From: Phycisphaerae bacterium
Lineage (GTDB): Bacteria; Planctomycetota; Phycisphaerae; Phycisphaerales; SM1A02
Assembly (NCBI GenBank): GCA_002717655.1
Contig: PBAY01000038.1
Span: 1-62,561, forward strand
Length of the DNA stretch: 62,561 nt
Direction: 5' to 3'
The position numbers and the translations under genes are program-made. The notes below the pieces were generated by a model. It saw only the letters and a list, made by a program, of their open reading frames with translations, had not been told where the DNA came from and ran no database searches. Numbering within the stretch: position 1 is the first letter of the stretch; every line of letters starts with the position of its first letter. Below, piece by piece: positions 52,632 through 61,356 of this stretch.

Positions 52632-53810
52632 TTGTCTCAGAAGAATCTCATTTTGCCTCATGGCGGTTCACTTGTTGATTGCATGGTCTCGGCTGATGCA
52701 GTTGCTGATGCTGGATCATTGGTGGCCATCACGCTGTCTCCCAAGCAGGTCTGTGACCTTGAAATGATTGCCATGGGGGCCTTCAGCCCACTGACTGGAT
52801 TTGTCGGCCCGGAGGATTTCAAGTCCATCTGCACCGACATGCGTCTTCAGAATGGCACGGTGTGGCCGATCCCGATCACACTGGCTGTTGATGATGCCAT
52901 CAAGAACTCATTGCAGGAAGGTCAGTCGGCAGCACTACATCATCCAGACGGAACCCTGCTTGCGATCATCGATGTTGAACATCTTTATCCACATGACAAG
53001 CAGTTGGAGATTCCCAATGTCTTCGGCACTGAAGATGAGGCTCATCCAGGTGTGAAGGCTGTGATGGACGAAGGCGACTGGCTTGTCGGCGGACCGGTGC
53101 GAGTCATGACGACCGAAGCATCCTCAGGTGATGCTGAACGATTCCCCGCACATCGGTTGACGCCAGCGCAGACGCGGCAGCACTTCGCGGATCGTGGATG
53201 GTCTCGTGTTGCATCTTTCCAGACTCGTAACCCGATCCACCGGGCGCATGAGTATCTCTGCAAGTGTGCCCTTGAAATCTGTGATGGTCTGCTTATTCAC
53301 CCCCTGGTAGGTGAAACGAAGCCAGGTGATATTCCTGCTGACGTGCGAATGAAATGCTACGAGACGATCATTGAGCACTACTTCGTAGCGGATCGAACGA
53401 TGCTTTCGGTCATGCCTGGTGCCATGCGATACGCAGGGCCGCGCGAGGCCATTCTTCATGCCTTGATTCGTCAGAACTACGGTTCGAGCCACTTCATCGT
53501 CGGCCGTGACCATGCGGGTGTAGGCGACTATTACGGAACCTACGATGCCCAGTTGATCTTCGACCGATTCAGTCGTGATGAAATTCTGGTCGAACCACTC
53601 CGCTTCGAGCATGCGGCCTGGAGTCATCGAGCGCAGGGCATGGTGTCAGCCAAGACATTCCCGAAGATCGATGGGGATCAAGTATTCCTCAGTGGCACCA
53701 AGGTTCGAGAGATGCTGGCCAAGGGTGAACGTCCCCCAGGTGAATTCAGCAGACCGGAAGTGGCCGATGTTCTCATTGAATGGGCGACCTCCGTGGCGGC
53801 AACCGTCTGA
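52632..53810 (+). CDS. sat: sulfate adenylyltransferase (ATP sulfurylase)
   Basis: 392 residues from TTG at 52632, which has AGGGG at 7 bases and gives the normal N-terminus LILPHGGSLVDCMV; the frame is open from GTG at 52557. Makes adenylyl sulfate from sulfate and ATP. Catalytic motifs: FQTRNPIHRAHEYL, HPLVGETKPGDIPADVRMKC, MRYAGPREAILHALIRQNYG and GRDHAGVG. Followed after about 80 bases by cysC. Confidence 0.94.
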   Translation: MSQKNLILPHGGSLVDCMVSADAVADAGSLVAITLSPKQVCDLEMIAMGAFSPLTGFVGPEDFKSICTDMRLQNGTVWPIPITLAVDDAIKNSLQEGQSAALHHPDGTLLAIIDVEHLYPHDKQLEIPNVFGTEDEAHPGVKAVMDEGDWLVGGPVRVMTTEASSGDAERFPAHRLTPAQTRQHFADRGWSRVASFQTRNPIHRAHEYLCKCALEICDGLLIHPLVGETKPGDIPADVRMKCYETIIEHYFVADRTMLSVMPGAMRYAGPREAILHALIRQNYGSSHFIVGRDHAGVGDYYGTYDAQLIFDRFSRDEILVEPLRFEHAAWSHRAQGMVSAKTFPKIDGDQVFLSGTKVREMLAKGERPPGEFSRPEVADVLIEWATSVAATV

Positions 53811-53893
53811 TCGCTTCGATCGTCTGGCTTCCGTGGTCAGACGAATATTGATTTGCAGACTTGATCATTGATACCGAGCAAAGGACCACTTCG

Positions 53894-54511
53894 ATGGCTC
53901 AACAGGTAGGAACCAATCTCACATGGCATGAAGGTGCCATCACGCGAGAGGAACGGCAGGCTTGTCTCAAGCAGAAGGGTGTGACAGTCTGGTTTACCGG
54001 GTTGTCGGCATCCGGCAAGAGCACCATTGCCGTGGCACTTGAGCAGGTCCTGGTGAACCGTGGTCATGCGGCCTACCGCCTCGATGGTGACAACATCCGC
54101 ATGGGACTCAACAAGAACCTTGGTTTTTCTGCAGAAGATCGTGCCGAGAACATTCGTCGTATTGGCGAGGTCAGCAAGCTCTTTGCGGATTCAGGATTGA
54201 TCACCCTGTCAAGCTTCATCAGTCCCTATGTCTCAGATCGTGATGCCGTTCGAGCGTTGCATGAAGAGGCTGGCATCGATTACATCGAGGTTCATGTAGA
54301 TCTTCCTCTTGAAGTAGCGGAGTCCCGTGATCCAAAGGGTCTGTACAAGAAAGCCAGAGCAGGGGAGATCAAGGGCTTCACAGGTATTGATGATCCCTAT
54401 GAGGCTCCTGCAAAGCCCGAGGTCAAGTTGGCGACCCATGAGATGTCGCTTGAAGATTGCGTGGCTCACATGCTCAAGGTGCTTGAAGAGCGTGGTGCGC
54501 TGTCAACCTGA
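53894..54511 (+). CDS. cysC: adenylylsulfate kinase
   Basis: 205 residues from the ATG at 53894 (AAGGA at 8 bases). Phosphorylates APS to PAPS. Walker A is TGLSASGKSTIA; RLDGDNIRMGLNKNLGFSAE is the family signature, followed by ENIRRIGEVSKLFADSG and DPKGLYKKARAGEIKGFTGI. With sat it makes PAPS, the donor for the sulfotransferase at 38491-39984. Confidence 0.95.
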   Translation: MAQQVGTNLTWHEGAITREERQACLKQKGVTVWFTGLSASGKSTIAVALEQVLVNRGHAAYRLDGDNIRMGLNKNLGFSAEDRAENIRRIGEVSKLFADSGLITLSSFISPYVSDRDAVRALHEEAGIDYIEVHVDLPLEVAESRDPKGLYKKARAGEIKGFTGIDDPYEAPAKPEVKLATHEMSLEDCVAHMLKVLEERGALST

Positions 54512-54520
54512 CGAAATAGA

Positions 54521-54551
54521 AAACGGCAAGACCATGATGGCCTTGCCGTTT
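54521..54551. terminator. bidirectional hairpin between convergent genes
   Basis: AAACGGCAAG (54521-54530) pairs with CTTGCCGTTT (54542-54551) around an 11-base loop that can itself pair (CCAT/ATGG). It lies between the cysC stop and the pseudopilin stop. There is no long T run, only TTTC on the plus strand and AAACGG on the minus, so it may also slow antisense transcription. Confidence 0.55.
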
Positions 54552-54578
54552 CTGCACGGTTGAATTTGCGTAGCGGCA

Positions 54579-55604
54579 TCACCCTCCGCCATAGATGACG
54601 ATGTCATCGAACTTGCCCAGATCGTCATGGTCGGCGTCGTCATGGTCGTAATCGAATGCCCCGTTCTCATCGACAGGACCATCGTTTCGAGCCATGTAGA
54701 CACCATCCTGTCCTGCTGACATGACCATGTATTTGGAGCGAGCTGTTCCATAGGTCGGCGTGTCCGGATCATAGAAAGCAGGGTGGCTCAACAACAAGGT
54801 CAGCCACTTGATGGGCTCGTTGACTCCACTGGGGCCAGTGTCCAATCTGCTTCCAGGGCCAGGAGTCTGAGCCTGGCAATACCCCAGATCACCCAGTCTT
54901 TCGGCATTGATGTACAGGTTCTGTCCAGTCAGTGGGAACATGCCGGATTCGTTTGCCGAAGGTGCAACCATTGGGCCGGAGCTTCGTTCCTGTCGGTAGT
55001 ACAGAACTGGAGTGCCCCAGGCATCCACGAAATTCGGGAGAGTGTTCAGTCCACTCGTGTAGTCGGAACTTCCTGTTGTATTGAAGACAAGCTCCGAATC
55101 ACGTGGCGCAAAGTAGGGGCTGTATGGCTTGCCATTGATGACAGGCCCTTCGCCCATTCGTGTGGGAACGACCAGTAGATACCAGTCGAGTCCTGTGGCA
55201 GGATCGTTGAGAACCAATTCCTGATAGGGGCGTGATTCACTTTCGGCGGCATCGCGGAATGAGTTGTACTGGGCTTGGTCGCCTGTGGGAGACTGTGCGT
55301 TGTAGACGCGATAACCACCCATGAGGTGAAGCAGTGCATTCTGAGTACTGGTCAAGCGAAGTCCGTCGAGGGCAGAAGCGGGGACAACGCCTGGGTAGAA
55401 GTTGTGGTCAAGTGCGAATGAATCACAGGCTGCACGGAACGAAGCAAGTGATGTCGTGGTCTTGGCTCTCTTAGCGCTTTCCGTTGCAGAGCCAAGTGCG
55501 ACAAGAAGAATTCCCGCGAGAACCACGATGATGCTGATGACCACCAGAACTTCAACAAGGGTGAATCCGTTGCGACGGGCAGGTATGAAGGTTGAGGAAC
55601 GCAT
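54579..55604 (-). CDS. type II secretion/type IV pilus-like pseudopilin
   Basis: 341 residues from the ATG at 55604. The prepilin leader is RRNGFTLVEVLVVISIIVVL (cleavage after Gly, N-methylated Phe expected), then a hydrophobic helix and a long soluble domain with proline-rich and aromatic residues. Domain after the helix is larger than GspG (about 140). A disordered-looking acidic end (DHDDADHDDLGKFDD) carries several Asp, possibly calcium-binding. Related to planctomycete DUF1559-like pseudopilins only in N-terminus. No pilus operon nearby. Confidence 0.85.
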   Translation of the reverse strand: MRSSTFIPARRNGFTLVEVLVVISIIVVLAGILLVALGSATESAKRAKTTTSLASFRAACDSFALDHNFYPGVVPASALDGLRLTSTQNALLHLMGGYRVYNAQSPTGDQAQYNSFRDAAESESRPYQELVLNDPATGLDWYLLVVPTRMGEGPVINGKPYSPYFAPRDSELVFNTTGSSDYTSGLNTLPNFVDAWGTPVLYYRQERSSGPMVAPSANESGMFPLTGQNLYINAERLGDLGYCQAQTPGPGSRLDTGPSGVNEPIKWLTLLLSHPAFYDPDTPTYGTARSKYMVMSAGQDGVYMARNDGPVDENGAFDYDHDDADHDDLGKFDDIVIYGGG

Positions 55605-55826
55605 GCCGGGTGATGTCCTGTAACTGGGTGCAGCCCTTCTTGAGCATTGCACCAATACGAAACAATCCGGTATGCATCCGAAATTCTCATCGGAGCATCC
55701 GGGAACAAGTGAAACCGTCCTGTCGCACATCACCGCTGCCGCTCTCAGGATACACCTGAACTGGTCCGTGGCCAAGAGGGCGTGCCGAAAGGCAGTGCAG
55801 GGCTTTCTGAGGGCCGCTCAAGGGCA

Positions 55827-56909
55827 TCAAAGTGCGGCAAGACGTTTGGCCGTATCCAATTCGATCAATTCATCGACGAGTGGCTGGAGATTGCCACCGG
55901 TCGTATCGGTGAGATTGAATGATGAGCCGATTCGATGATCCACCACCTGATTGTCCTTGTAGCGATAGGTTCGGATCTTCTCGGCTCGATTTCCGCTGCC
56001 AATCATGCTGTTTCTTGCTTCTGCTCGTTCAGCTTCTGCTTCAGCTCGTTGCCGTTCCCAGAGCCTTGCTCTCAGGAGTTTCCAGGCTTTCTGCCTGTTC
56101 TGTGACTGGCTCTTGGTGTCCTGCATCCGGACTTCAACTCCGGTTGGCTGGTGGATGAGATGAACAGCTGTCGAAACCTTGTTGACGTTCTGTCCACCGG
56201 GTCCAGTAGCCGTTGTGATCATCTCCTTCACATCGTTGGCATCAAGATCGACTTCTACGTCTTCCGGCTCAGGCAGGACGGCAACAGTCGCGGTAGAGGT
56301 GTGGACTCGCCCCTGGGTTTCGGTTGCAGGTACACGTTTGACTTGATGTGTGCCGCCTTCGTATCCCAGGCTGGTCCAGGCTCCTTCGCCTGATATTGAA
56401 ACAACGGCATTTCGACATCCGCCTTGTTCGCCAGCATTGAATTCAAGATCTTCGACATTCCACTTGCGCTGCGAGGCAAAGCGGCGATACATCTCGAGTA
56501 GATCTCCTGCAAACAAGGCAGCTTCATCTCCCCCGACACCGCTTCGAATCTCCAGAATCAGGCTTCCAACGGTTTCGTCTTCCGCCATCACCAGTTTCTG
56601 CTGCATCTGTTCAAGCAGATCGGAAGCCTGCTGTTCGAGCTCAGGCAGTTCTTCACGGGCCATCGCTCTGAGGTCTTCGTCGGTTTCGGATTCCAGCATC
56701 TGTTTCAGATCATTGATCTCATCCCGGGTCCGGGTCCATCCGCGAAAGCCATTGACAATCGGTTCCATTGCGGCTCGTCGGATCGAGAGCGTTCTGACCT
56801 TGTTGTGATCCGACAGAATCTCGGGGTCCAGGAGTTCTGCCTGAAGGACCTGATACTGCTCGTCGATTTCCTCGAGCTTGCGAAGCAGATTCTCGTTGGG
56901 TACGGCCAT
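55827..56909 (-). CDS. prfA: peptide chain release factor 1
   Basis: 360 residues. Recognises UAA and UAG stop codons and triggers release. The GGQ motif is in TATGPGGQNVNKVSTAV, the stop-recognition Pro-Ala-Thr is in VKRVPATETQGRVHTS, and GGDEAALFAGDL is typical of class I factors. The PAT rather than SPF tripeptide assigns it to RF1. No prmC gene is next to it. Confidence 0.96.
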   Translation of the reverse strand: MAVPNENLLRKLEEIDEQYQVLQAELLDPEILSDHNKVRTLSIRRAAMEPIVNGFRGWTRTRDEINDLKQMLESETDEDLRAMAREELPELEQQASDLLEQMQQKLVMAEDETVGSLILEIRSGVGGDEAALFAGDLLEMYRRFASQRKWNVEDLEFNAGEQGGCRNAVVSISGEGAWTSLGYEGGTHQVKRVPATETQGRVHTSTATVAVLPEPEDVEVDLDANDVKEMITTATGPGGQNVNKVSTAVHLIHQPTGVEVRMQDTKSQSQNRQKAWKLLRARLWERQRAEAEAERAEARNSMIGSGNRAEKIRTYRYKDNQVVDHRIGSSFNLTDTTGGNLQPLVDELIELDTAKRLAAL

Positions 56910-57054
56910 GGGAAACAGATCTGTTCAGAGAAGCGGGATGAAGTTGCCGGACACGAATTGCATGGTAGTTGCGGAAGTATCAGCAGGTCTATCGGCGCAA
57001 GACAAGGCCGCGGCTTCATTTGGAAGCCACGGCCGGAATGGATCAGTTGGTGAG

Positions 57055-57282
57055 CTAGCTCTTCTTCTTGTTCTTGAAGTAGTTGCCTTGGAACTTCTTC
57101 TGGAACTTCTCAACACGACCAGCGGTATCTACGAATGAAGACTTGCCGGTGTAGAAGGGATGTGAACCGGACCAGATCTCGACATTGAGTTCAGGAACAG
57201 TCGCCCCGACGGTCATGACAACCTCGCCTCGATACTTGACCTGGCACTCGGGATAGAACTCGGGGTGGATCTCTTGCTTCAT
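57055..57282 (-). CDS. rpmE: large ribosomal subunit protein bL31 (zinc-independent form)
   Basis: 75 residues from the ATG at 57282, which has GGAG at 9 bases; the open frame extends 24 codons upstream without a good start site. KQEIHPEFYPECQVKYRG, then SGSHPFYTGKSSFVDTAGRV and a Lys-rich end. Only one Cys is present, so the zinc-binding CxxC of the C+ form is missing. Confidence 0.94.
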   Translation of the reverse strand: MKQEIHPEFYPECQVKYRGEVVMTVGATVPELNVEIWSGSHPFYTGKSSFVDTAGRVEKFQKKFQGNYFKNKKKS

Positions 57283-57342
57283 GTCATTTCTCTCCTGGTC
57301 CTTGGGCTGCTCAATAGTCCATAGGCCGTTGACAAGCCACAT

Positions 57343-57370
57343 AGAGTAAGCCAATCCTGATGGAAATCAA
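57343..57370 (-). promoter_or_regulatory. candidate sigma70-type promoter for rpmE
   Basis: On the minus strand TTGATT, 16-base spacer, TACTCT, giving a leader of about 55 bases. Confidence 0.45.
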
Positions 57371-57388
57371 GCTTGGGCACAGAAACCA

Positions 57389-57417
57389 TTGCTTCTCAAT
57401 CGTCACCTCGGTATCCT
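57389..57417 (+). promoter_or_regulatory. candidate promoter for tRNA-Asn
   Basis: TTGCTT, 17-base spacer, TATCCT, ending 36 bases before the tRNA. Confidence 0.35.
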
Positions 57418-57453
57418 GCGTATCTGTTAGGCACCTTGAGGGGCCAAATCAGG

Positions 57454-57526
57454 TCCCCTGTAGCTCAATTGGTAGAGCGAGCGGCTGTTAACCGCTAGGT
57501 TGCTGGTTCGAGTCCAGCCGGGGGAG
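57454..57526 (+). tRNA. tRNA-Asn (anticodon GTT)
   Basis: 73 bases fold as a cloverleaf: acceptor TCCCCTG/CGGGGGA, D arm with GCTCAATTGGTAGAGC, anticodon stem AGCGG/CCGCT around CTGTTAA (anticodon GTT), T arm CTGG-TTCGAGT-CCAG. The discriminator base is G. CCA is not encoded and must be added enzymatically. Confidence 0.95.
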
Positions 57527-57530
57527 CTTT

Positions 57531-57564
57531 CAATCGCCACCGCACCGCGGTGGCGATTGTTTTT
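57531..57564 (+). terminator. strong intrinsic terminator after tRNA-Asn
   Basis: CAATCGCCACCGC (57531-57543) pairs perfectly with GCGGTGGCGATTG (57547-57559), 13 base pairs with a 3-base loop, followed by TTTTT. It starts 4 bases after the tRNA. Confidence 0.93.
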
Positions 57565-57625
57565 ATGGGCATCAGGCACTCTGCCAGTCTTCTGGCGATC
57601 TCCGACGCCTCCAGTGGGGTTAGGC

Positions 57626-58861
57626 TTGGGTCCGGAGAACCGTCGTCCCGACCAGATCAGGCAAGCCGGAATTGGACTGGAGGAGCTCGCCATCGACCAT
57701 GTCAGGTACATCAGGAACGATCAGGTTCTCACCGGTTCAGCTTGTCCGGCGGAGGTATCTGAAGTACTTCCAGAATCAGCTCGGCTTTCGGCCAGAGCGA
57801 CGATTGCCGGATGGGAGGGCTATCAGCCAACACGGCTATGTTCACTGAAGCGTTTTGCGGTCGATCTTGGCCTCGAGGCGGTCTGCTACAAGGATGAGAG
57901 CAGCCGCTTTGAATTGGCGAGCTTCAAGTCGCTTGGTGGGGCCTATGCCGTACAGAAGGTTCTTCAGCGGAAGATCAGTCAACTGACGGATGCTCAAGTC
58001 ACTTTGGAAGATATTCAGGAGCGACGTCATTCGGAATTGGCTTCTGCGATCACAGTTGTTGCCGCAACCGATGGGAACCACGGAAGATCCGTTGCATGGG
58101 GCGCACGTCGTTTTGGATGCCGATGTGTGATCTACATGCACGAGCAGGTCAGCTCTGGCCGCCAGCAGGCGGTTGAGGCATTCGGGGCTCGGGTTGAACG
58201 TGTTGCGGGTAATTACGACGATTCAGTACATGCCGCTGCTTCAGCCGCTCGCGAAAATGATTGGATTGTTGTTTCCGATACATCATGGCCGGGTTATGAA
58301 TCAATTCCCCGTGAAGTGATGGCCGGCTACGCGTTGATGTCCAGTGAGGCGATGGAGCAATGGCCCCTCGAGGAGCCGCCCACGCATATCTTCATTCAGG
58401 GAGGCTGTGGAGGAATGGCCGCCGCGATCTGTATTGATCTCTGGGACCGTACTGGTACGGAGAAACCCATGATCGTGGTCGTTGAACCCGAACCTGCTGC
58501 TTGTCTGTATGAAAGCGCTTGTGCGGGTGGGATTGCAAGGGTGGACATCACGACGGAGAGTGTGATGGCTGGACTTTCTTGTGGAGAGGTCTCAGTCCTT
58601 GCATGGCCTGTTCTGCAGCAATCGGTGGATGCCTTTCTCACCATCAGTGATGATCAGGTCGGGACACTCATGTCCCGACTGGCGAATGAGGAGTCAATCG
58701 TGGCCGGTGAGTCCGCTGTTGCAGGTCTTGCAGGGTTGCTTGCCGCCTGTGGAAACGATCAGCTGACACGTGACCTTGACCTGTCGCCTTCAAGCCGGAT
58801 TCTGTTGTTCGGCACGGAAGGGGCAACTGATCCGGAGATTTATCGACAGCTGGTCGGCTGA
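57626..58861 (+). CDS. diaminopropionate ammonia-lyase-like PLP enzyme
   Basis: 411 residues if started at TTG 57626 (GTG 57614 is an alternative; the open frame runs back into the tRNA gene). Fold type II PLP enzyme related to 2,3-diaminopropionate ammonia-lyase: YKDESSRFELASFKSLGGAY carries the PLP Lys, then VVAATDGNHGRSVAWGARRF, MHEQVSSGRQQAVEAFGARV, SDTSWPGYESIPREVMAGYA and FIQGGCGGMAAAI. Expected product is pyruvate and ammonia, but a threonine/serine dehydratase specificity cannot be excluded. Start least certain. Confidence 0.82.
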   Translation: MGPENRRPDQIRQAGIGLEELAIDHVRYIRNDQVLTGSACPAEVSEVLPESARLSARATIAGWEGYQPTRLCSLKRFAVDLGLEAVCYKDESSRFELASFKSLGGAYAVQKVLQRKISQLTDAQVTLEDIQERRHSELASAITVVAATDGNHGRSVAWGARRFGCRCVIYMHEQVSSGRQQAVEAFGARVERVAGNYDDSVHAAASAARENDWIVVSDTSWPGYESIPREVMAGYALMSSEAMEQWPLEEPPTHIFIQGGCGGMAAAICIDLWDRTGTEKPMIVVVEPEPAACLYESACAGGIARVDITTESVMAGLSCGEVSVLAWPVLQQSVDAFLTISDDQVGTLMSRLANEESIVAGESAVAGLAGLLAACGNDQLTRDLDLSPSSRILLFGTEGATDPEIYRQLVG

Positions 58862-58874
58862 AGGATGCCGGTGG

Positions 58875-58895
58875 CTTCACGGGAATCTCGTGAAG
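58875..58895 (+). terminator. possible weak terminator after the ammonia-lyase gene
   Basis: CTTCACG/CGTGAAG hairpin with a 7-base loop, followed by GCTTTCATTG; no strong T run. Confidence 0.3.
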
Positions 58896-59032
58896 GCTTT
58901 CATTGAAGGCCTCTGCACTCCCGTTTCTGGGATTTGCTTGTGTTGGTCCGTGTTCTGGCCAGAACCGCGGTGGGTGATTCCATTCAAGCAGGGGATTGGG
59001 GGTATTCTCTAGAGATCACATCTGGAGGACTC

Positions 59033-60331
59033 ATGAAACAGCAGAAACCCGAATCCAATCGCCGTGACTTCATCAAGACCGCTTCCGCTGCTACAGCTGT
59101 TGCTGGCATCGCACCATTTGCTATTGGTCGATCCAAAGGCCAGCGTGCCCTTGAGACGGTCAACCTGGGTGTTGTCGGAACCGGTGGTCGTGGGGCGGGT
59201 GCCTGCAATGACTCCTTGACGATCAATGACAACGTCCGACTCATTGCCATGGGCAATCTTCGCCCTGAGAAGGCGGCTGAAAAACGTGACATCCTCAAGC
59301 AGGCGCATGGGGACAAGGTCCAGGTCGAAGATCACAACATCTTTGGTGGTCTTGAAGCCTATGAAGCGATCATTGATCACCCCGACGTGGACTGCGTACT
59401 GCTGACCACCTCGCCGGGCTTTCGACCATGGCATGTGGAACGGGCTGTCAATGCAGGGAAGCATGTCTTTGCCGAGAAGCCGGTGTGTCTGGATCCTGCG
59501 GGGTGGCATGCCTGCAAGCGAGCATCCGACAAGGCCAAGGAGCAGGGGACTGCCATTGTCACGGGTACTCAGTACCGCAGGCAGACGAACTACGTTGAGG
59601 CAGTTGATCACATCAACAACGGAATGATTGGCGACCCATTAGCTGCGACCGCTCGCTACTGCTCTACCGGTATCTGGTATCGGCCACGCGAAGAGAACAT
59701 GACGGATGCCGAGTATCAGCTTCGAAACTGGATGCACTTCATTTGGCTTTCAGGCGATCAGATCTGTGAGCAGGCTGTTCACAACATTGATCTGATGAAC
59801 TGGATTTTTGGCAATCCTGAGGTCTGTTATACGACCGGTGGCCGCTTTACCCGGCCTGATGACAGTGAGATGTGGGATCAGATGTCGGTGGATTATCTCT
59901 ATCCAGGTAACCGGCTGGTCTCCTTCAAGTGTCGACAGGTACCAGGCACCAAGTCCGATGCTGACAATGTGATCTATGGCAGTAAAGGCATTGCCTATAT
60001 CCGTGCGATCAATGGTGGCACAAGGATCGTCGACCGTACCGGCAAGGAGTTGTACGTTGCAGATGGCAACATCGGTGCGGCATACAGGCAGGAACACAAG
60101 GATCTGGTCGATTCGATCGTGTCAGGCGATCCAATTGTCGAACTCATGCCGACGGCGGACAGTTCCTTGACTGCAGCCATGGGTCGAATGAGTGCCTATT
60201 CCGGCCAACCCGTCACCTGGGACTTTGCCACAAAGGAATCGAAGCTGGATACCTTCAAGCATGGGATTACTGCGGATCAGTCGATCGAGAGTCCTGGTGC
60301 TGCCATTCCTGGCAAATGGCCATTGACCTGA
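59033..60331 (+). CDS. Tat-exported Gfo/Idh/MocA-family oxidoreductase
   Basis: 432 residues from the ATG at 59033, with GGAGG at 4 bases. The N-terminus NRRDFIKTASAATAVAGIAP is a Tat signal, so a folded, cofactor-loaded enzyme is exported. NAD(P)-binding domain: VNLGVVGTGGRGAGACN, and VFAEKPVCLDPAGWHACK with the catalytic EKP Lys. The C-terminal domain has the usual beta-sheet. Such planctomycete proteins probably act on sugars or inositols; the substrate is unknown. Confidence 0.92.
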   Translation: MKQQKPESNRRDFIKTASAATAVAGIAPFAIGRSKGQRALETVNLGVVGTGGRGAGACNDSLTINDNVRLIAMGNLRPEKAAEKRDILKQAHGDKVQVEDHNIFGGLEAYEAIIDHPDVDCVLLTTSPGFRPWHVERAVNAGKHVFAEKPVCLDPAGWHACKRASDKAKEQGTAIVTGTQYRRQTNYVEAVDHINNGMIGDPLAATARYCSTGIWYRPREENMTDAEYQLRNWMHFIWLSGDQICEQAVHNIDLMNWIFGNPEVCYTTGGRFTRPDDSEMWDQMSVDYLYPGNRLVSFKCRQVPGTKSDADNVIYGSKGIAYIRAINGGTRIVDRTGKELYVADGNIGAAYRQEHKDLVDSIVSGDPIVELMPTADSSLTAAMGRMSAYSGQPVTWDFATKESKLDTFKHGITADQSIESPGAAIPGKWPLT

Positions 60332-60360
60332 TCGCATGACGCTCGCTGCTACAGCGTGTG

Positions 60361-61227
60361 TCAGATTGGTTTGATTCGGCCTTCGCCGCCTTCTAGAGAA
60401 GGCGGAGGCTGCGCATGATTCGATTGCAGCATTGCAGGCTCTGAGGTCTCGAATGCCATCAGGAACATCTTTCCTGCGGCAATCAGGAGAACGATTGCCA
60501 GCAGCAGGCGGATGCCATTGCCGGGGATTTGTCTGGCACCCAGGCCTGAACCGATCGTTCCGCCAATGATTGCTGCAAGGATGTAGAACGGAAGTTGTGC
60601 CGGAAGCTGAGCTGAATCCAGAATCACACCTCCCAACCCTGCAATTGAATTGAGCAGGACGAAGACGATGGTGACGGCAGCTGTTCGCTTGGCATCTGCC
60701 CAGCCACACAACAGGAGCAATGGAGACAGGAAGATCCCGCCTCCTGTGCCAGTCAAACCAGCCATCAACCCCAGTACACATCCACACAGAAGCGCAATTG
60801 GAAGTGGCGGCAGTTGTGGCGTTGTTTTTGGTTGGTCGGAATTTGAAGAGGGCGTTCTGGCTCGCATGACAAGCATGACAGCTGCATAGGTCAGCACCAG
60901 ACCGATCAGTGGTTTGAAGACGATGGCTGGCAGCGTCCAGAGTCCCCCAATGAATGCCATGGGTATGGCGGCAAGTCCGATCGGCCAGAAGGTCTGCCAG
61001 TGGAAGTGGCCAGCTCGCATGAACCGCCACGCGGCGATGATTCCCACGCAGATGTTCAGGGTCAGTGCAATGGCTTTCATCTGGTCCTGTGGCATTTGCG
61101 TGACCAGTGCCATCGCCGCAAGATAGCCCGAGGCACCCGCATGACCCACTGAGGAGTACAGCAATGCCAGTAGAAGGATGGCGAAAGCCAGCAGTGTCGT
61201 CGTTTCAAGGGGTTGCATGCCCAGCAT
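60361..61227 (-). CDS. TauE/SafE-family sulfite/organic anion exporter
   Basis: 288 residues, eight or so membrane segments. SSVGHAGASGYLAAMAL near the N-terminus and the second repeat GLMAGLTGTGGGIFLSPLLL are the family's two-fold hallmark. ATG at 61227 chosen; 61218 also possible. Faces the oxidoreductase gene across a 30-base gap. Export of sulfite, sulfonate or another anion is the general role; sulfur handling is loosely consistent with sat-cysC. Confidence 0.87.
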   Translation of the reverse strand: MLGMQPLETTTLLAFAILLLALLYSSVGHAGASGYLAAMALVTQMPQDQMKAIALTLNICVGIIAAWRFMRAGHFHWQTFWPIGLAAIPMAFIGGLWTLPAIVFKPLIGLVLTYAAVMLVMRARTPSSNSDQPKTTPQLPPLPIALLCGCVLGLMAGLTGTGGGIFLSPLLLLCGWADAKRTAAVTIVFVLLNSIAGLGGVILDSAQLPAQLPFYILAAIIGGTIGSGLGARQIPGNGIRLLLAIVLLIAAGKMFLMAFETSEPAMLQSNHAQPPPSLEGGEGRIKPI

Positions 61228-61356
61228 GGGACGCAAGCCTACTTTATTCAAACGCTGGTCAGGAGCTTCATGTTCCTCTGGGCAGCTTCTCAGCTTGCCC
61301 CTGATCCACAATCGGGTGATGATGTTTGCTGTTCACTCGCAGACAAGGAGGTTGTT

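Noticed and set aside
57500-57625. N-terminal extension of the ammonia-lyase frame through the tRNA gene
   Set aside because: Would translate the 3' half of tRNA-Asn and its terminator hairpin.
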